Assembly: GCA_964494475.1 (NCBI GenBank)
Contig: CAZBRS010000014.1
Location: forward strand, 36,225 to 100,224
Length of the DNA stretch: 64,000 bases
Direction of reading: 5' to 3'
Source of the DNA: CAZBRS01 sp964494475
Lineage (GTDB): Bacteria > Myxococcota_A > UBA9042 > CAZBRS01
Of this stretch, positions 9,019 to 16,118 are shown one piece after another. The notes beneath the pieces were generated by a model. The model searched no databases. It was not told the DNA's origin and worked only from the letters and a program-made list of their open reading frames with translations. Position numbers and translations under genes: made by a program. Position 1 is the first letter of the stretch. Each line of letters starts with the position of its first letter.

Positions 9019-9474
9019 CTAGATGACGAAATCGGGCCCCTGCGCCTTGCGTGCCCTGGCGTCACGCTCGACGAGATCGCCGACCGTGACGTTCGCGTAG
9101 AATCGATCGAGCGTCTTGGCGACTTCTCCCCAGAGCGAACGGAAGGGCTCGGCGCTCGCGCTGCGCTGATCGGCAGATCGCCTCGCTTCGTCGGCCGGAA
9201 CGCCGAGGAAGGGCCCGTCGATCTCGCGGATGACCTCGGCCACGTTGATCTGGTCGGCCCTCCGGCCCAGCCAGTACCCGCCCTTGACGCCGCGCCGACT
9301 CTCGACCAGCCCGGCCTTCTTGAGATCGGCCAGGATGGCCTCGAGGAAGCGCGCCGGCGCGCCCTGGGACTCGGCGATCTCGGTGACCCTCACCGGCCCC
9401 ATGCCGGCGCGCCGGCCGAGCTCGAGCATGGCCCGGAGGGCGTAGTCGCAACGACTGCTGTGAATGGCGCTCAT
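9019..9474 (-). CDS. Rrf2-family transcriptional regulator
   Basis: This 151-residue winged-helix regulator was given the ATG at 9474 because GGAGG lies directly upstream. A TTG further up would place that site inside the gene. The N-terminal helix-turn-helix region (ALRAMLELGRR, then ARFLEAILADLKKAGLVES) and the wing RGVKGGYWLGR are typical Rrf2. The three-Cys cluster of IscR is absent, leaving only C9, so Fe-S sensing is unlikely. A CymR-like role sensing cysteine status fits, because cysK is the next gene. The promoter upstream contains a dyad that could be its autoregulatory operator. The effector is unproven. Confidence 0.9.
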   Translation of the reverse strand: MSAIHSSRCDYALRAMLELGRRAGMGPVRVTEIAESQGAPARFLEAILADLKKAGLVESRRGVKGGYWLGRRADQINVAEVIREIDGPFLGVPADEARRSADQRSASAEPFRSLWGEVAKTLDRFYANVTVGDLVERDARARKAQGPDFVI

Positions 9475-9514
9475 GCCTGCCTCCAATACCAACCTTTCCC
9501 GGTGGGCAATTGTG

Positions 9515-9542
9515 ATTTTATGGACACCCTGGTGGATGTCAA
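9515..9542 (-). promoter_or_regulatory. Sigma-70-like promoter of the Rrf2-cysK-mtaB cluster
   Basis: Reading the minus strand, a perfect TTGACA (-35, 9542-9537) is followed by a 16-base spacer and TAAAAT (-10, 9520-9515). Transcription would begin about 30-35 bases before the Rrf2 ATG. No other -35/-10 pair of this quality lies between 9474 and 9583. Confidence 0.75.
9523..9540. promoter_or_regulatory. Dyad in the promoter spacer, candidate Rrf2 operator
   Basis: GACACCC (9523-9529) and GGATGTC (9534-9540) form an inverted repeat with one mismatch in seven and a 4-base centre. It fills the spacer and touches the -35 box, so a bound regulator would block RNA polymerase. Assigning it to the adjacent Rrf2 protein is inference. 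Confidence 0.5.
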
Positions 9543-9582
9543 GAACGTATTCTTCATTTCCGCTATCGAACGGTCGAGGATT

Positions 9583-10140
9583 CTACCCGTTGCCGAGCGA
9601 GCCGAACCACGAGGAGGGGTCGATGCCGAGGCCCTCGTAGGCGAGCTGCCAACGGTTCGCGGCCGGCACGTCGAAGAGCAGGCGGCGGTCGACGGGCAGG
9701 GGCACCCACGCGCCCATCTCGATCTCGGTCTCGAGCTGGCCGGGCGCCCAGCCCGCGTAGCCGAGCAGGAACAGGAAGCGCCCCGCGTCGGCGCGCTGCA
9801 GCAACTGGTCGAGCACGCTCCGCGAGCCCGACACCCGCAGATCGGCCTCGACGTGGAACGACTCGTCGCGGCCCTCGTCGCCTTCGTACACCACCCAGCC
9901 GATGCCCTCGGCCACGGGACCGCCCAGGTGGATGCGCGCGCGGCGGAAGGCGGCGTCGGCGGGCTCGACCCCAAGGTTGTCGAGGAGCTCTCCGAGCCGC
10001 TGGTCGGTGGGCCGGTTCACGATCAGCCCCGTGGCGCCGTTCTCGTCGTGGTGGAAGAGCAACACGAGCGTCTTGGAGAAGTTCGGATCGCCGAGCGTGG
10101 GGCTGGCGAGCAGGATGCCAGGCGCGTGTCGAACCCCCAT
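9583..10140 (-). CDS. YqgE/AlgH family protein
   Basis: This 185-residue protein matches the UPF0301/AlgH family along its whole length. It has PGILLASPTLGDPNFSKTLV near the start, the GLIVNRPT motif, HLGGPV in the middle and the GYAGWAPGQLE block towards the end. The family is widespread in proteobacteria and has no agreed biochemical function, although AlgH was first noted as a regulator of alginate in Pseudomonas. It is transcribed away from tdk, with which it shares a 148-base divergent intergenic region. A single-gene unit is likely. Confidence 0.9.
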   Translation of the reverse strand: MGVRHAPGILLASPTLGDPNFSKTLVLLFHHDENGATGLIVNRPTDQRLGELLDNLGVEPADAAFRRARIHLGGPVAEGIGWVVYEGDEGRDESFHVEADLRVSGSRSVLDQLLQRADAGRFLFLLGYAGWAPGQLETEIEMGAWVPLPVDRRLLFDVPAANRWQLAYEGLGIDPSSWFGSLGNG

Positions 10141-10236
10141 GAGGGGCCTCCGCCGGTAGCGAACGGTTCGACTTCAGGATAGGACCGGAGGCGGTCGGGC
10201 GCAAGAGACGGCCCGAGGCGTCGCTCGATCTTTCGG

Positions 10237-10266
10237 TTGAACCGCCGCGGGCTGCCGGGTTACATT
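10237..10266 (+). promoter_or_regulatory. Promoter of tdk-mlaEF
   Basis: TTGAAC (10237-10242), an 18-base spacer and TACATT (10261-10266) lie 23 bases before the tdk ATG. Confidence 0.55.
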
Positions 10267-10288
10267 CCAGGCAACCGTGAGGGCAGGC

Positions 10289-10918
10289 ATGAACTCGTAC
10301 CCCCTGGGCGCCGGCGGCTGGATCGAGGTGATCTGCGGCAGCATGTTCAGCGGCAAGAGCGAAGAGCTCATCCGCCGCCTGCGCCGCGCCATCATCGCAA
10401 GGCAACGGGTGCAGGTCTTCAAGGCGCGCCTCGACGATCGCTACGAGGCCGAGTTCGTGGTGTCGCACAGCCGCATGCGCATCGAGGCCGAGCGCGTGAC
10501 CGCCTCGCGCGAAATCCTCGACCGCCTCGATCCGCGCACCGAGGTGGTGGGCATCGACGAGGTTCAGTTCCTCGATGCGGGCATCGTCGAGGTGGCCGAG
10601 CGCCTGGCCAACATGGGCAAGCGCGTCATCGTCGCCGGGCTCGACCAGGACTACCAGGGGCGGCCCTTCGAGCCCGTGCCGCAGCTCATGGCCGTGGCCG
10701 AGTACGTGACCAAGGCGCTGGCCGTGTGCTCGGTGTGCGGAGCCCCGGCCAACCGCTCCCAGCGCCTGGTCGACTCGAACGAGCGCGTGGTCGTGGGCGC
10801 CGGCGACGCCTACGAGGCCCGCTGCCGCCGCCACTTCGATCCCGACGCCGGCCGCCAGCGCACCTTCGACCTCACCCGGGGCGTCTCGAGCCCCGAGCCC
10901 GCGGAGCCCAAGGGGTGA
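10289..10918 (+). CDS. tdk: Thymidine kinase
   Basis: This 209-residue type II thymidine kinase phosphorylates thymidine to dTMP in the salvage pathway. The ATG at 10289 is preferred over a GTG 12 bases earlier because GAGGG sits just upstream of it. The P-loop GSMFSGKSE is at residues 17-25 and the catalytic acid lies in GIDEVQF. The zinc-binding lasso domain shows CSVCG and later Cys/His residues. The stop overlaps the mlaE start (GTGA), so nucleotide salvage and the lipid transporter are translationally coupled. This is probably a co-location without a functional link. Confidence 0.94.
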   Translation: MNSYPLGAGGWIEVICGSMFSGKSEELIRRLRRAIIARQRVQVFKARLDDRYEAEFVVSHSRMRIEAERVTASREILDRLDPRTEVVGIDEVQFLDAGIVEVAERLANMGKRVIVAGLDQDYQGRPFEPVPQLMAVAEYVTKALAVCSVCGAPANRSQRLVDSNERVVVGAGDAYEARCRRHFDPDAGRQRTFDLTRGVSSPEPAEPKG

Positions 10919-11994
10919 CCGGTCCCCTTCGTATCGTGTTCCCGCCGCGCGCCAACGGCGCCTCCGTCCCCGCCCTGTTCCGCGCGCACACCGCCGCCGT
11001 TCGCGCGGCGCGCGGCCGCGTCGTGCTCGACTTCTCGGCCGTCACGGCGCTCGACAGCGCCGGCGCCGGGCTGGTGGCCCACTGGCGCCGCATCGCGCCG
11101 GCCGACGTCGAGGTCGCGCTCGAGGGTGCGAGCGACGACGTGCGCGCCGTGCTCGACCTCTACGGGCGCGATCCGGGCGAGGCCGACGTACCGCAGCGCC
11201 GGGCGCCGGGCGTGTTCGAGGCCCTTGGCGAGCGCGGGGTGCGCTTCGGCGAGGGCGTGGTCGCGTTCCTGGTCGTGCTCACCGAGACGTTGTGGTTCCT
11301 TCCCGTCACGCTCTTCAAGAAGGGCCGCAAGCGCCACGCCATCATCGTCGAGGAGATGGTGCGCATCGGCTCGCAGTCCTTCGCCATCATCGGCGTGCTC
11401 TCGCTGCTGGTCGGGCTCACCATGGCCCTGCAGGCCGCCTACCAGCTTCGCCAGTTCGGCGCCAACATCTTCCTCGCGAACCTGGTCGGCCTCTCGATGA
11501 CGCGCGAGATGGGCCCCCTCCTGACCGCGATCCTGCTGGCCGGGCGCATCGGCTCGTCGACCGCCGCCGAGATCGCCACGCGCTCCATCACCGAAGAGCT
11601 CGACGCCCTGCGCACCTTCGGCGTCGACCCCATCGAGTACGTGGTCGTCCCGAAGTTCGTGGCCATCTCCATCACCGGGCCCCTGCTGGCGGTCATGGCC
11701 ACGGCGCTCGGCATCTTCGGCGGCTACCTGGTGGGCGTTCTCTACCTCGACCTCGGCCACGACCAGTTCGTGAACCAGCTCCTCGGCTCGATCTACCTCA
11801 AGGACGTGGGCACGGGCCTCGTGAAGGCCATCTCGTTCTCGTGGGCCATCGTGCTCATCGGCGCCTACAAGGGCCTGACCACGCGCGGCGGCCCGCTCGA
11901 GGTGGGCACCGCCACCACGTCGGCCGTGGTCGTGTCGCTGTTCGCCGTCATCGTGCTCGACGCGGTCTACTCCATGATCTTCTACTTCGGGTAA
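10915..11994 (+). CDS. mlaE: MlaE-type ABC permease with N-terminal STAS domain
   Basis: This 359-residue protein has a GTG start at 10915 that overlaps the tdk stop by 4 bases. Residues ~1-100 form a STAS domain (VLDFSAVTALDSAGAGLVAHW). Residues ~115-359 are the MlaE permease, with EMVRIGSQSFAI, SMTREMGPLLTAILLAGRIGSS and the ARSITEELDALRTFGVDP coupling region. MlaE with MlaF moves phospholipid between the inner membrane and a periplasmic MCE-domain carrier. The STAS-permease fusion is common in delta-proteobacteria. No MlaD/MCE-domain gene follows, so the carrier must be encoded elsewhere or replaced. Confidence 0.93.
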   Translation: MTGPLRIVFPPRANGASVPALFRAHTAAVRAARGRVVLDFSAVTALDSAGAGLVAHWRRIAPADVEVALEGASDDVRAVLDLYGRDPGEADVPQRRAPGVFEALGERGVRFGEGVVAFLVVLTETLWFLPVTLFKKGRKRHAIIVEEMVRIGSQSFAIIGVLSLLVGLTMALQAAYQLRQFGANIFLANLVGLSMTREMGPLLTAILLAGRIGSSTAAEIATRSITEELDALRTFGVDPIEYVVVPKFVAISITGPLLAVMATALGIFGGYLVGVLYLDLGHDQFVNQLLGSIYLKDVGTGLVKAISFSWAIVLIGAYKGLTTRGGPLEVGTATTSAVVVSLFAVIVLDAVYSMIFYFG

Positions 11995-11998
11995 AGAC

Positions 11999-12757
11999 GT
12001 GGACGGCGACGCCGACATCTTCACGAAAGATCTGGTGGTCGGCTACGGCGAGCAGGCCGTCCTCTCGGGGGTCGACATCGCCCTGCCCCGCCGCGCGATC
12101 ACGTGCCTGGTGGGCGGCTCGGGCAGCGGCAAGACCACGCTGTTCCGCACCATCGTGGGCCTGATCCCGCCCCTGGCCGGGTCGGTCACTCTGCTCGGCT
12201 GCGATCTCGCCACCGCCACCGACGCCGATCGCGACCGCACGCTGCGGCGCGTGGGCATGCTCTTCCAGAACGGCGCGCTGCTGAACTCCATGACCGTACG
12301 CGAGAACGTGGCCTTCCCTCTGCTCGAGCACACCGATCTGCCCCGGCCGGTCATCGACGCCCTGGTGCGCGTGCGCCTGCAGCAGCTCGGCGTGCTGCAC
12401 GCCCTCGACCTCTACCCCAGCGAGCTCTCGGGCGGCATGCGCAAGCGCGTGGGCCTGGCGCGCGCCATGATCCACGACCCGGCCATCCTCATGTGCGACG
12501 AGCCCTCGGCCGGCCTCGACCCCGTGACCAGCGCCGGCCTCGACCGCGTGCTGCTGGCCCTGAAGCAGACCTTCGAGCTGTCGATCGTGGTGGTGACGCA
12601 CGAGCTGGAGTCAATCAAGCGCATCGCCGACCACGTGGTCATGGTGGGCAAGCGCAAGCAGGGCGCCCCCGGCGTGCTCTTCGACGGCCCCGCGCAGGCC
12701 TTCTTCGCGAGCCCCGAGCCCGGAATCCGGGCGTTCCTCGAACGGCGCGAGACCTAG
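11999..12757 (+). CDS. mlaF: MlaF-type ABC transporter ATPase
   Basis: This 252-residue ATPase has a GTG start 4 bases after the mlaE stop. It has Walker A GGSGSGKTT, the signature LSGGMRKRVGLARAM, Walker B ILMCDEPSAGLDPVT and a switch His (VVTHELESIK). The SGGMRKR form of the signature is characteristic of the MlaF/TTG2A group. It powers the STAS-MlaE permease for phospholipid transport across the envelope. The following gene, a lipoprotein, starts 105 bases later and seems to have its own promoter. Confidence 0.94.
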   Translation: MDGDADIFTKDLVVGYGEQAVLSGVDIALPRRAITCLVGGSGSGKTTLFRTIVGLIPPLAGSVTLLGCDLATATDADRDRTLRRVGMLFQNGALLNSMTVRENVAFPLLEHTDLPRPVIDALVRVRLQQLGVLHALDLYPSELSGGMRKRVGLARAMIHDPAILMCDEPSAGLDPVTSAGLDRVLLALKQTFELSIVVVTHELESIKRIADHVVMVGKRKQGAPGVLFDGPAQAFFASPEPGIRAFLERRET

Positions 12758-12802
12758 CCCCCCTACCCCGACGATCCCCGCACGAAAGGCCCACGGGGCG
12801 CC

Positions 12803-12833
12803 TTGACAAACCGCGTCGTGGCGTGCGAAACAT
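12803..12833 (+). promoter_or_regulatory. Possible promoter of the lipoprotein-ceramidase operon
   Basis: A perfect TTGACA lies at 12803-12808, with the best -10 match AAACAT at 12828-12833 (19-base spacer). The -35 is convincing and the -10 is weak. Confidence 0.4.
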
Positions 12834-12862
12834 GCTGCGTATTCCACGCGCCGGGGGGATCC

Positions 12863-13477
12863 ATGGTCACTTCGCGTCGAAACCCGCTCTGGACGGCGCT
12901 AGCGCTCGGCGGCGCGTGGCTCCTGGCGGGGGCCTGTCAATCCACCGAGTTCAGCTACCTCGACGTCGGCGCGTCCGACGAGGTCGTCGACACGGCCCCG
13001 GCCGACGTTCCGGGCGACGGCGTCGAGGTCGACGCCGGTCCCCTCCTGTCGAACGCGGGCGGTCCCTGCGAGCTCGACAACGACTGCTTCGACAAGGGCA
13101 AGTGCTTCACGACCACCGTGGTCAACAAGATGTTCGACCCCTCCGACGCCGAGCCCGACGCCAACGTGCCCGGCGGCATGTGCACGCGCCTCATGTGCGG
13201 CAGCAACGACCAGTGCGGCCCGGGCGGCGTCTGCTTCGACGCCACGCCCCTGGTGGGTTCCAGCATGAAGCTCTGCGGATGGCCGTGCGAGGTCTACTCC
13301 GACTGCCGCTGGAAAGAAGGCTACGTCTGCTACTTCACGGGCAAGGCCGACGAAGTGCAGGTCTGCCTCCCCACCGATCTGGTGGCGCTCATCGACTGCG
13401 GCAATGGCACCTGCGACAGTTGGCCCGAGCAGAACTACGTCGAGACCAAAGACTCGTGCCCGAGGGACTGCCAATGA
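12863..13477 (+). CDS. Cys-rich lipoprotein of unknown function
   Basis: This 204-residue protein starts at the ATG at 12863, directly after a G-rich ribosome site. A lipoprotein signal ends in LAGAC with acylated Cys25. An acidic, Ala/Val/Asp-rich linker follows (to about residue 70). After that come many spaced cysteines in patterns such as CELDNDCFDKGKC and CGSNDQCGPGGVC, which look like small disulfide knots of the kind seen in myxobacterial surface proteins. The stop overlaps the next start (ATGA), so it is co-translated with the barrel-like protein. It may be the surface or periplasmic partner of that barrel. I recognise no named family. Confidence 0.8.
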   Translation: MVTSRRNPLWTALALGGAWLLAGACQSTEFSYLDVGASDEVVDTAPADVPGDGVEVDAGPLLSNAGGPCELDNDCFDKGKCFTTTVVNKMFDPSDAEPDANVPGGMCTRLMCGSNDQCGPGGVCFDATPLVGSSMKLCGWPCEVYSDCRWKEGYVCYFTGKADEVQVCLPTDLVALIDCGNGTCDSWPEQNYVETKDSCPRDCQ

Positions 13478-14826
13478 TGAAGAACGCATGGTTCATCTGG
13501 GTGTTCCTGTTCGCGAGCGCGGCCTCCGCGACCGAGTCCGAGCCGGTGCCGGTGCCGGTTGACACCGACACCTCGGCCCTCGAGTCGCGCGGCGACGTCG
13601 ACGCCGCCGTGACGGTCGTGCGCTTCCTCTTCCCCAAGGCCGCCGCCGACTTCCTGGCCGAGCAGTTCCTGGTCATCGCCATGTACGACCCCTACGGCGT
13701 GACCAGCCAGATGCCCCGCGGCTGGGCCTACGCCAAGTGGGACTACACGACCATCACGGCCAAGCACCGCTACGACGGCCACCGCAAGCTCGGACCCGTG
13801 CTGGCGCCCTTCACGCTCGACGGCGCCGCCCAGGCGCTCATCGGCACCGACGCCACCACGGCCGACCTGGGCGTGGGCGGCCATGGCGGTGGGCACACCT
13901 TCCAGTTTTCGTACGGCTTGAACGGCATGATCGACTGGTACCTCGAGATCCCCTTCACCTTCATGGACGTCGGCTTCCACCCCGACGCGGGCGCCCGGGC
14001 CTTCCTGAAGTACTACTTCGAAGAGCGCGAGATGGAGCCCATGGTGGGCTACAAGGGCCAGTGGCTGCTCGGCGACATCAACACCGGCTTCTCGTGGAAC
14101 ATCTACCGGAACCCCTGGTTCTCGGTGGCCCTCACGCCGCGCGTCTACCTGCCCACCGGCCACGTCCCGAACCCCAACCACACCTTCACCTTCGCCTCGG
14201 GCCCCGAGCTCGAGACCGGCATCGGCGGCTGGGCCTTCGGCTTCACCCAAGGCTACGACCTGCGCCTGCTGCCCAAGGGACTGGTGGGCTGGTTCGACAT
14301 CATCGCCTCGACCGAGTTCACCTTCACCTACGCCGCTCCCCAGCGCCGCAAGTACCCCGACAACTTCCTGAAGCAGTCCGAGCTCCTGCTCACGGCCTTC
14401 GGTCAGCCCATGCCGACCACCCCCGCCGACTACGTCCAAAAGAGCACCTTCGGTTACACGCCCGGCATGGGCCTCGATTGGACCGCGCAGTTGAACTTCA
14501 GCCTGGCCGTGATCGGCTTCGGCATCGGGTACGGCATCACGCACGGCGCCGAGGCCGAGATCTACGACGTGCACCCGGCCTTCGAGGCCATGGCCAAGGC
14601 GCTGCAGCTGACGGGCACCCAGACCATGCACGGCGTGCAGTTGGCCGCCTCGATCAACCTGGGCCTCTTCATGGTGGGCTTCCAGTGGCAGAAGGTGGTC
14701 GACGGCTACAACGCCATCGTGTTCACCGACTACTACCAGTTGACCCTCAAGGGCTTCTTCCCGGTCGGCCCCTTCGACAAGCCCGCCGACATCAAGCCCG
14801 CAGGCGCCCACATCTGGGGGAATTGA
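13474..14826 (+). CDS. Predicted outer-membrane beta-barrel protein
   Basis: This 450-residue protein has a Sec signal (about residues 1-20, ending ASAASA). After a ~100-residue N-terminal part, most of the protein alternates short aromatic-rich strands with Gly/Pro turns, for example FQFSYGLNGMIDWYLEIPF and FGFTQGYDLRLLPKGLVGWFD. This is the pattern of an outer-membrane barrel of the transporter type. The C-terminus does not end in the classical aromatic BamA signal, so barrel topology is an inference. It sits between a lipoprotein gene and a ceramidase-like gene with overlaps on both sides (ATGA and TGATG), which suggests uptake or efflux of the lipid the enzyme acts on. Confidence 0.68.
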   Translation: MMKNAWFIWVFLFASAASATESEPVPVPVDTDTSALESRGDVDAAVTVVRFLFPKAAADFLAEQFLVIAMYDPYGVTSQMPRGWAYAKWDYTTITAKHRYDGHRKLGPVLAPFTLDGAAQALIGTDATTADLGVGGHGGGHTFQFSYGLNGMIDWYLEIPFTFMDVGFHPDAGARAFLKYYFEEREMEPMVGYKGQWLLGDINTGFSWNIYRNPWFSVALTPRVYLPTGHVPNPNHTFTFASGPELETGIGGWAFGFTQGYDLRLLPKGLVGWFDIIASTEFTFTYAAPQRRKYPDNFLKQSELLLTAFGQPMPTTPADYVQKSTFGYTPGMGLDWTAQLNFSLAVIGFGIGYGITHGAEAEIYDVHPAFEAMAKALQLTGTQTMHGVQLAASINLGLFMVGFQWQKVVDGYNAIVFTDYYQLTLKGFFPVGPFDKPADIKPAGAHIWGN

Positions 14827-16025
14827 TGGCCGCACCGCTCCTGGCGGCCGCCGTCTCGGTCGATCTCACGCCCGAGCCGGCCGAAGGTGTGTTCCTCGCA
14901 GGCTTCGCCCCCAACCGTCGCGCGCTCGGCGTGCTCGACCGCCTCGAGGCCGGCGTGCTGGTGCTCCAGGTGGGCCCCGAACGCCTGGCGCTCGTGACGA
15001 TCGACGCCATCGGGCTGGGCCTCGACATCGTGCAGCGCATCCGCGCCGCGGTCAGCGGGCTGCCGGGCGAGCGCGTGCTGGTGTCGTCGACCCACAGCCA
15101 CGCTACCCCCGACACCATGGGCATCTGGGGGCCCACGATCCTCGGCTTCCTCCCGTACAAGACCGGCGTCGATCCGGCCTACGTCGACGCGCTGGTGAGC
15201 CGCGTGGCCGCCGGCATCGATCGGGCGGCCGCGGCCCTGGCCCCGGCCGTGCTCCGCGCCGCGGCCTTCCAGGTGCCCGCGGAGTGGACGCGCAACGACC
15301 GCGGCCCCACGGCGGGCCGCGACGACGACGCCGTGGCGCTGGCCGTCGATACCCTCGAAGGCACGCGCGTCGCCACGCTGCTCAACTACGCCTCGCACCC
15401 CGAGACGCTGTGGGAGAAGAACCGCTACGTGAGCGCCGACTACCCGGGGGCGTTCCGCCGTCGCCTGCGCGAGACCACCCCCGGTGTGCCCCTCTTCTTC
15501 CAGGCCGACCTCGGCGGCATGCTCACGCCCAACACGCCCCCGAACCCCACCTACGAACAACGCAAGGCCTTCGTCGACGCGATGGGCCGGGCCCTGGCCG
15601 ACCTGGCCCGCGAGCAATTGACCACCGCGCCCGTGCTCACCGTCGACGCGCTCGACCATCGTCGCGCCGAGGTCACGCTGCCCGTCGACAACTGGCGCTT
15701 CCGCCTCATGCACCGCCTGGGGCTGCTCTCGCGCCCCACCATGGGCGCCGAGACCACCACCGAGGTGAACCGGGTAGCGCTCGGCCCCGTGCGCATCCTC
15801 ACGTGGCCGGGCGAGGCGCTGCCCGAGGTCGGCAAGCGCGTGAAGCGCGACCACCTCGACGGCGAGTTCAAGCTGTGGCTCGGCCTCGGCTGCGATGAGC
15901 TCGGCTACATCCTCGAGCCCGGCATGTTCGAGCAGAAGCTCTACGCCTACGAAAAGACCATGTCGATGGGGCCGCGCACTGCGACGCTCCTCGTCGACGC
16001 GTTGGATCGACTGCGGGCGTCGTAG
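14826..16025 (+). CDS. Neutral/alkaline ceramidase N-domain hydrolase
   Basis: This 399-residue protein begins within the preceding stop (TGATG). It matches the N-terminal zinc-amidase domain of neutral/alkaline ceramidases, with the metal-binding block VSSTHSH (H90 and H92), a second candidate ligand in NYASHPETLW, and FFQADLGG further on. It is shorter than secreted ceramidases (650-750 residues) because the C-terminal Ig-like domain is missing. It has no signal peptide, since the first beta strand starts at residue ~8, so it probably acts in the cytoplasm. The likely reaction is hydrolysis of the amide bond of a sphingolipid or similar N-acyl compound. Short members of this family are poorly characterised, so the substrate is open. 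Confidence 0.82.
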   Translation: MAAPLLAAAVSVDLTPEPAEGVFLAGFAPNRRALGVLDRLEAGVLVLQVGPERLALVTIDAIGLGLDIVQRIRAAVSGLPGERVLVSSTHSHATPDTMGIWGPTILGFLPYKTGVDPAYVDALVSRVAAGIDRAAAALAPAVLRAAAFQVPAEWTRNDRGPTAGRDDDAVALAVDTLEGTRVATLLNYASHPETLWEKNRYVSADYPGAFRRRLRETTPGVPLFFQADLGGMLTPNTPPNPTYEQRKAFVDAMGRALADLAREQLTTAPVLTVDALDHRRAEVTLPVDNWRFRLMHRLGLLSRPTMGAETTTEVNRVALGPVRILTWPGEALPEVGKRVKRDHLDGEFKLWLGLGCDELGYILEPGMFEQKLYAYEKTMSMGPRTATLLVDALDRLRAS

Positions 16026-16043
16026 GCGCGGTTTTTTGTTTTC

Positions 16044-16068
16044 GGCGTGGACGCCTGGAGTCCACGCC
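16044..16068. repeat. Perfect 9-bp inverted repeat between ceramidase and MFS genes
   Basis: GGCGTGGAC (16044-16052) and GTCCACGCC (16060-16068) enclose a 7-base loop. A T-rich run (16031-16042) precedes the stem on the plus strand. No U-run follows it in either direction, so it is not a standard intrinsic terminator. It may shield mRNA or be a repeat remnant. Confidence 0.6.
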
Positions 16069-16118
16069 GGGCGAGCGTCCGATAGCCGCTCGCGTTCATC
16101 TTCCACCGGGGAGACCCC

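Noticed and set aside
9475..9492. TTG at 9492 as start of the Rrf2 gene
   Set aside because: It would put the GGAGG ribosome site inside the coding region. The ATG at 9474 follows that site at the right distance.
16031..16068. Rho-independent terminator after the ceramidase gene
   Set aside because: The T-run precedes the stem rather than following it on the plus strand, and becomes an A-run after the stem on the minus strand.
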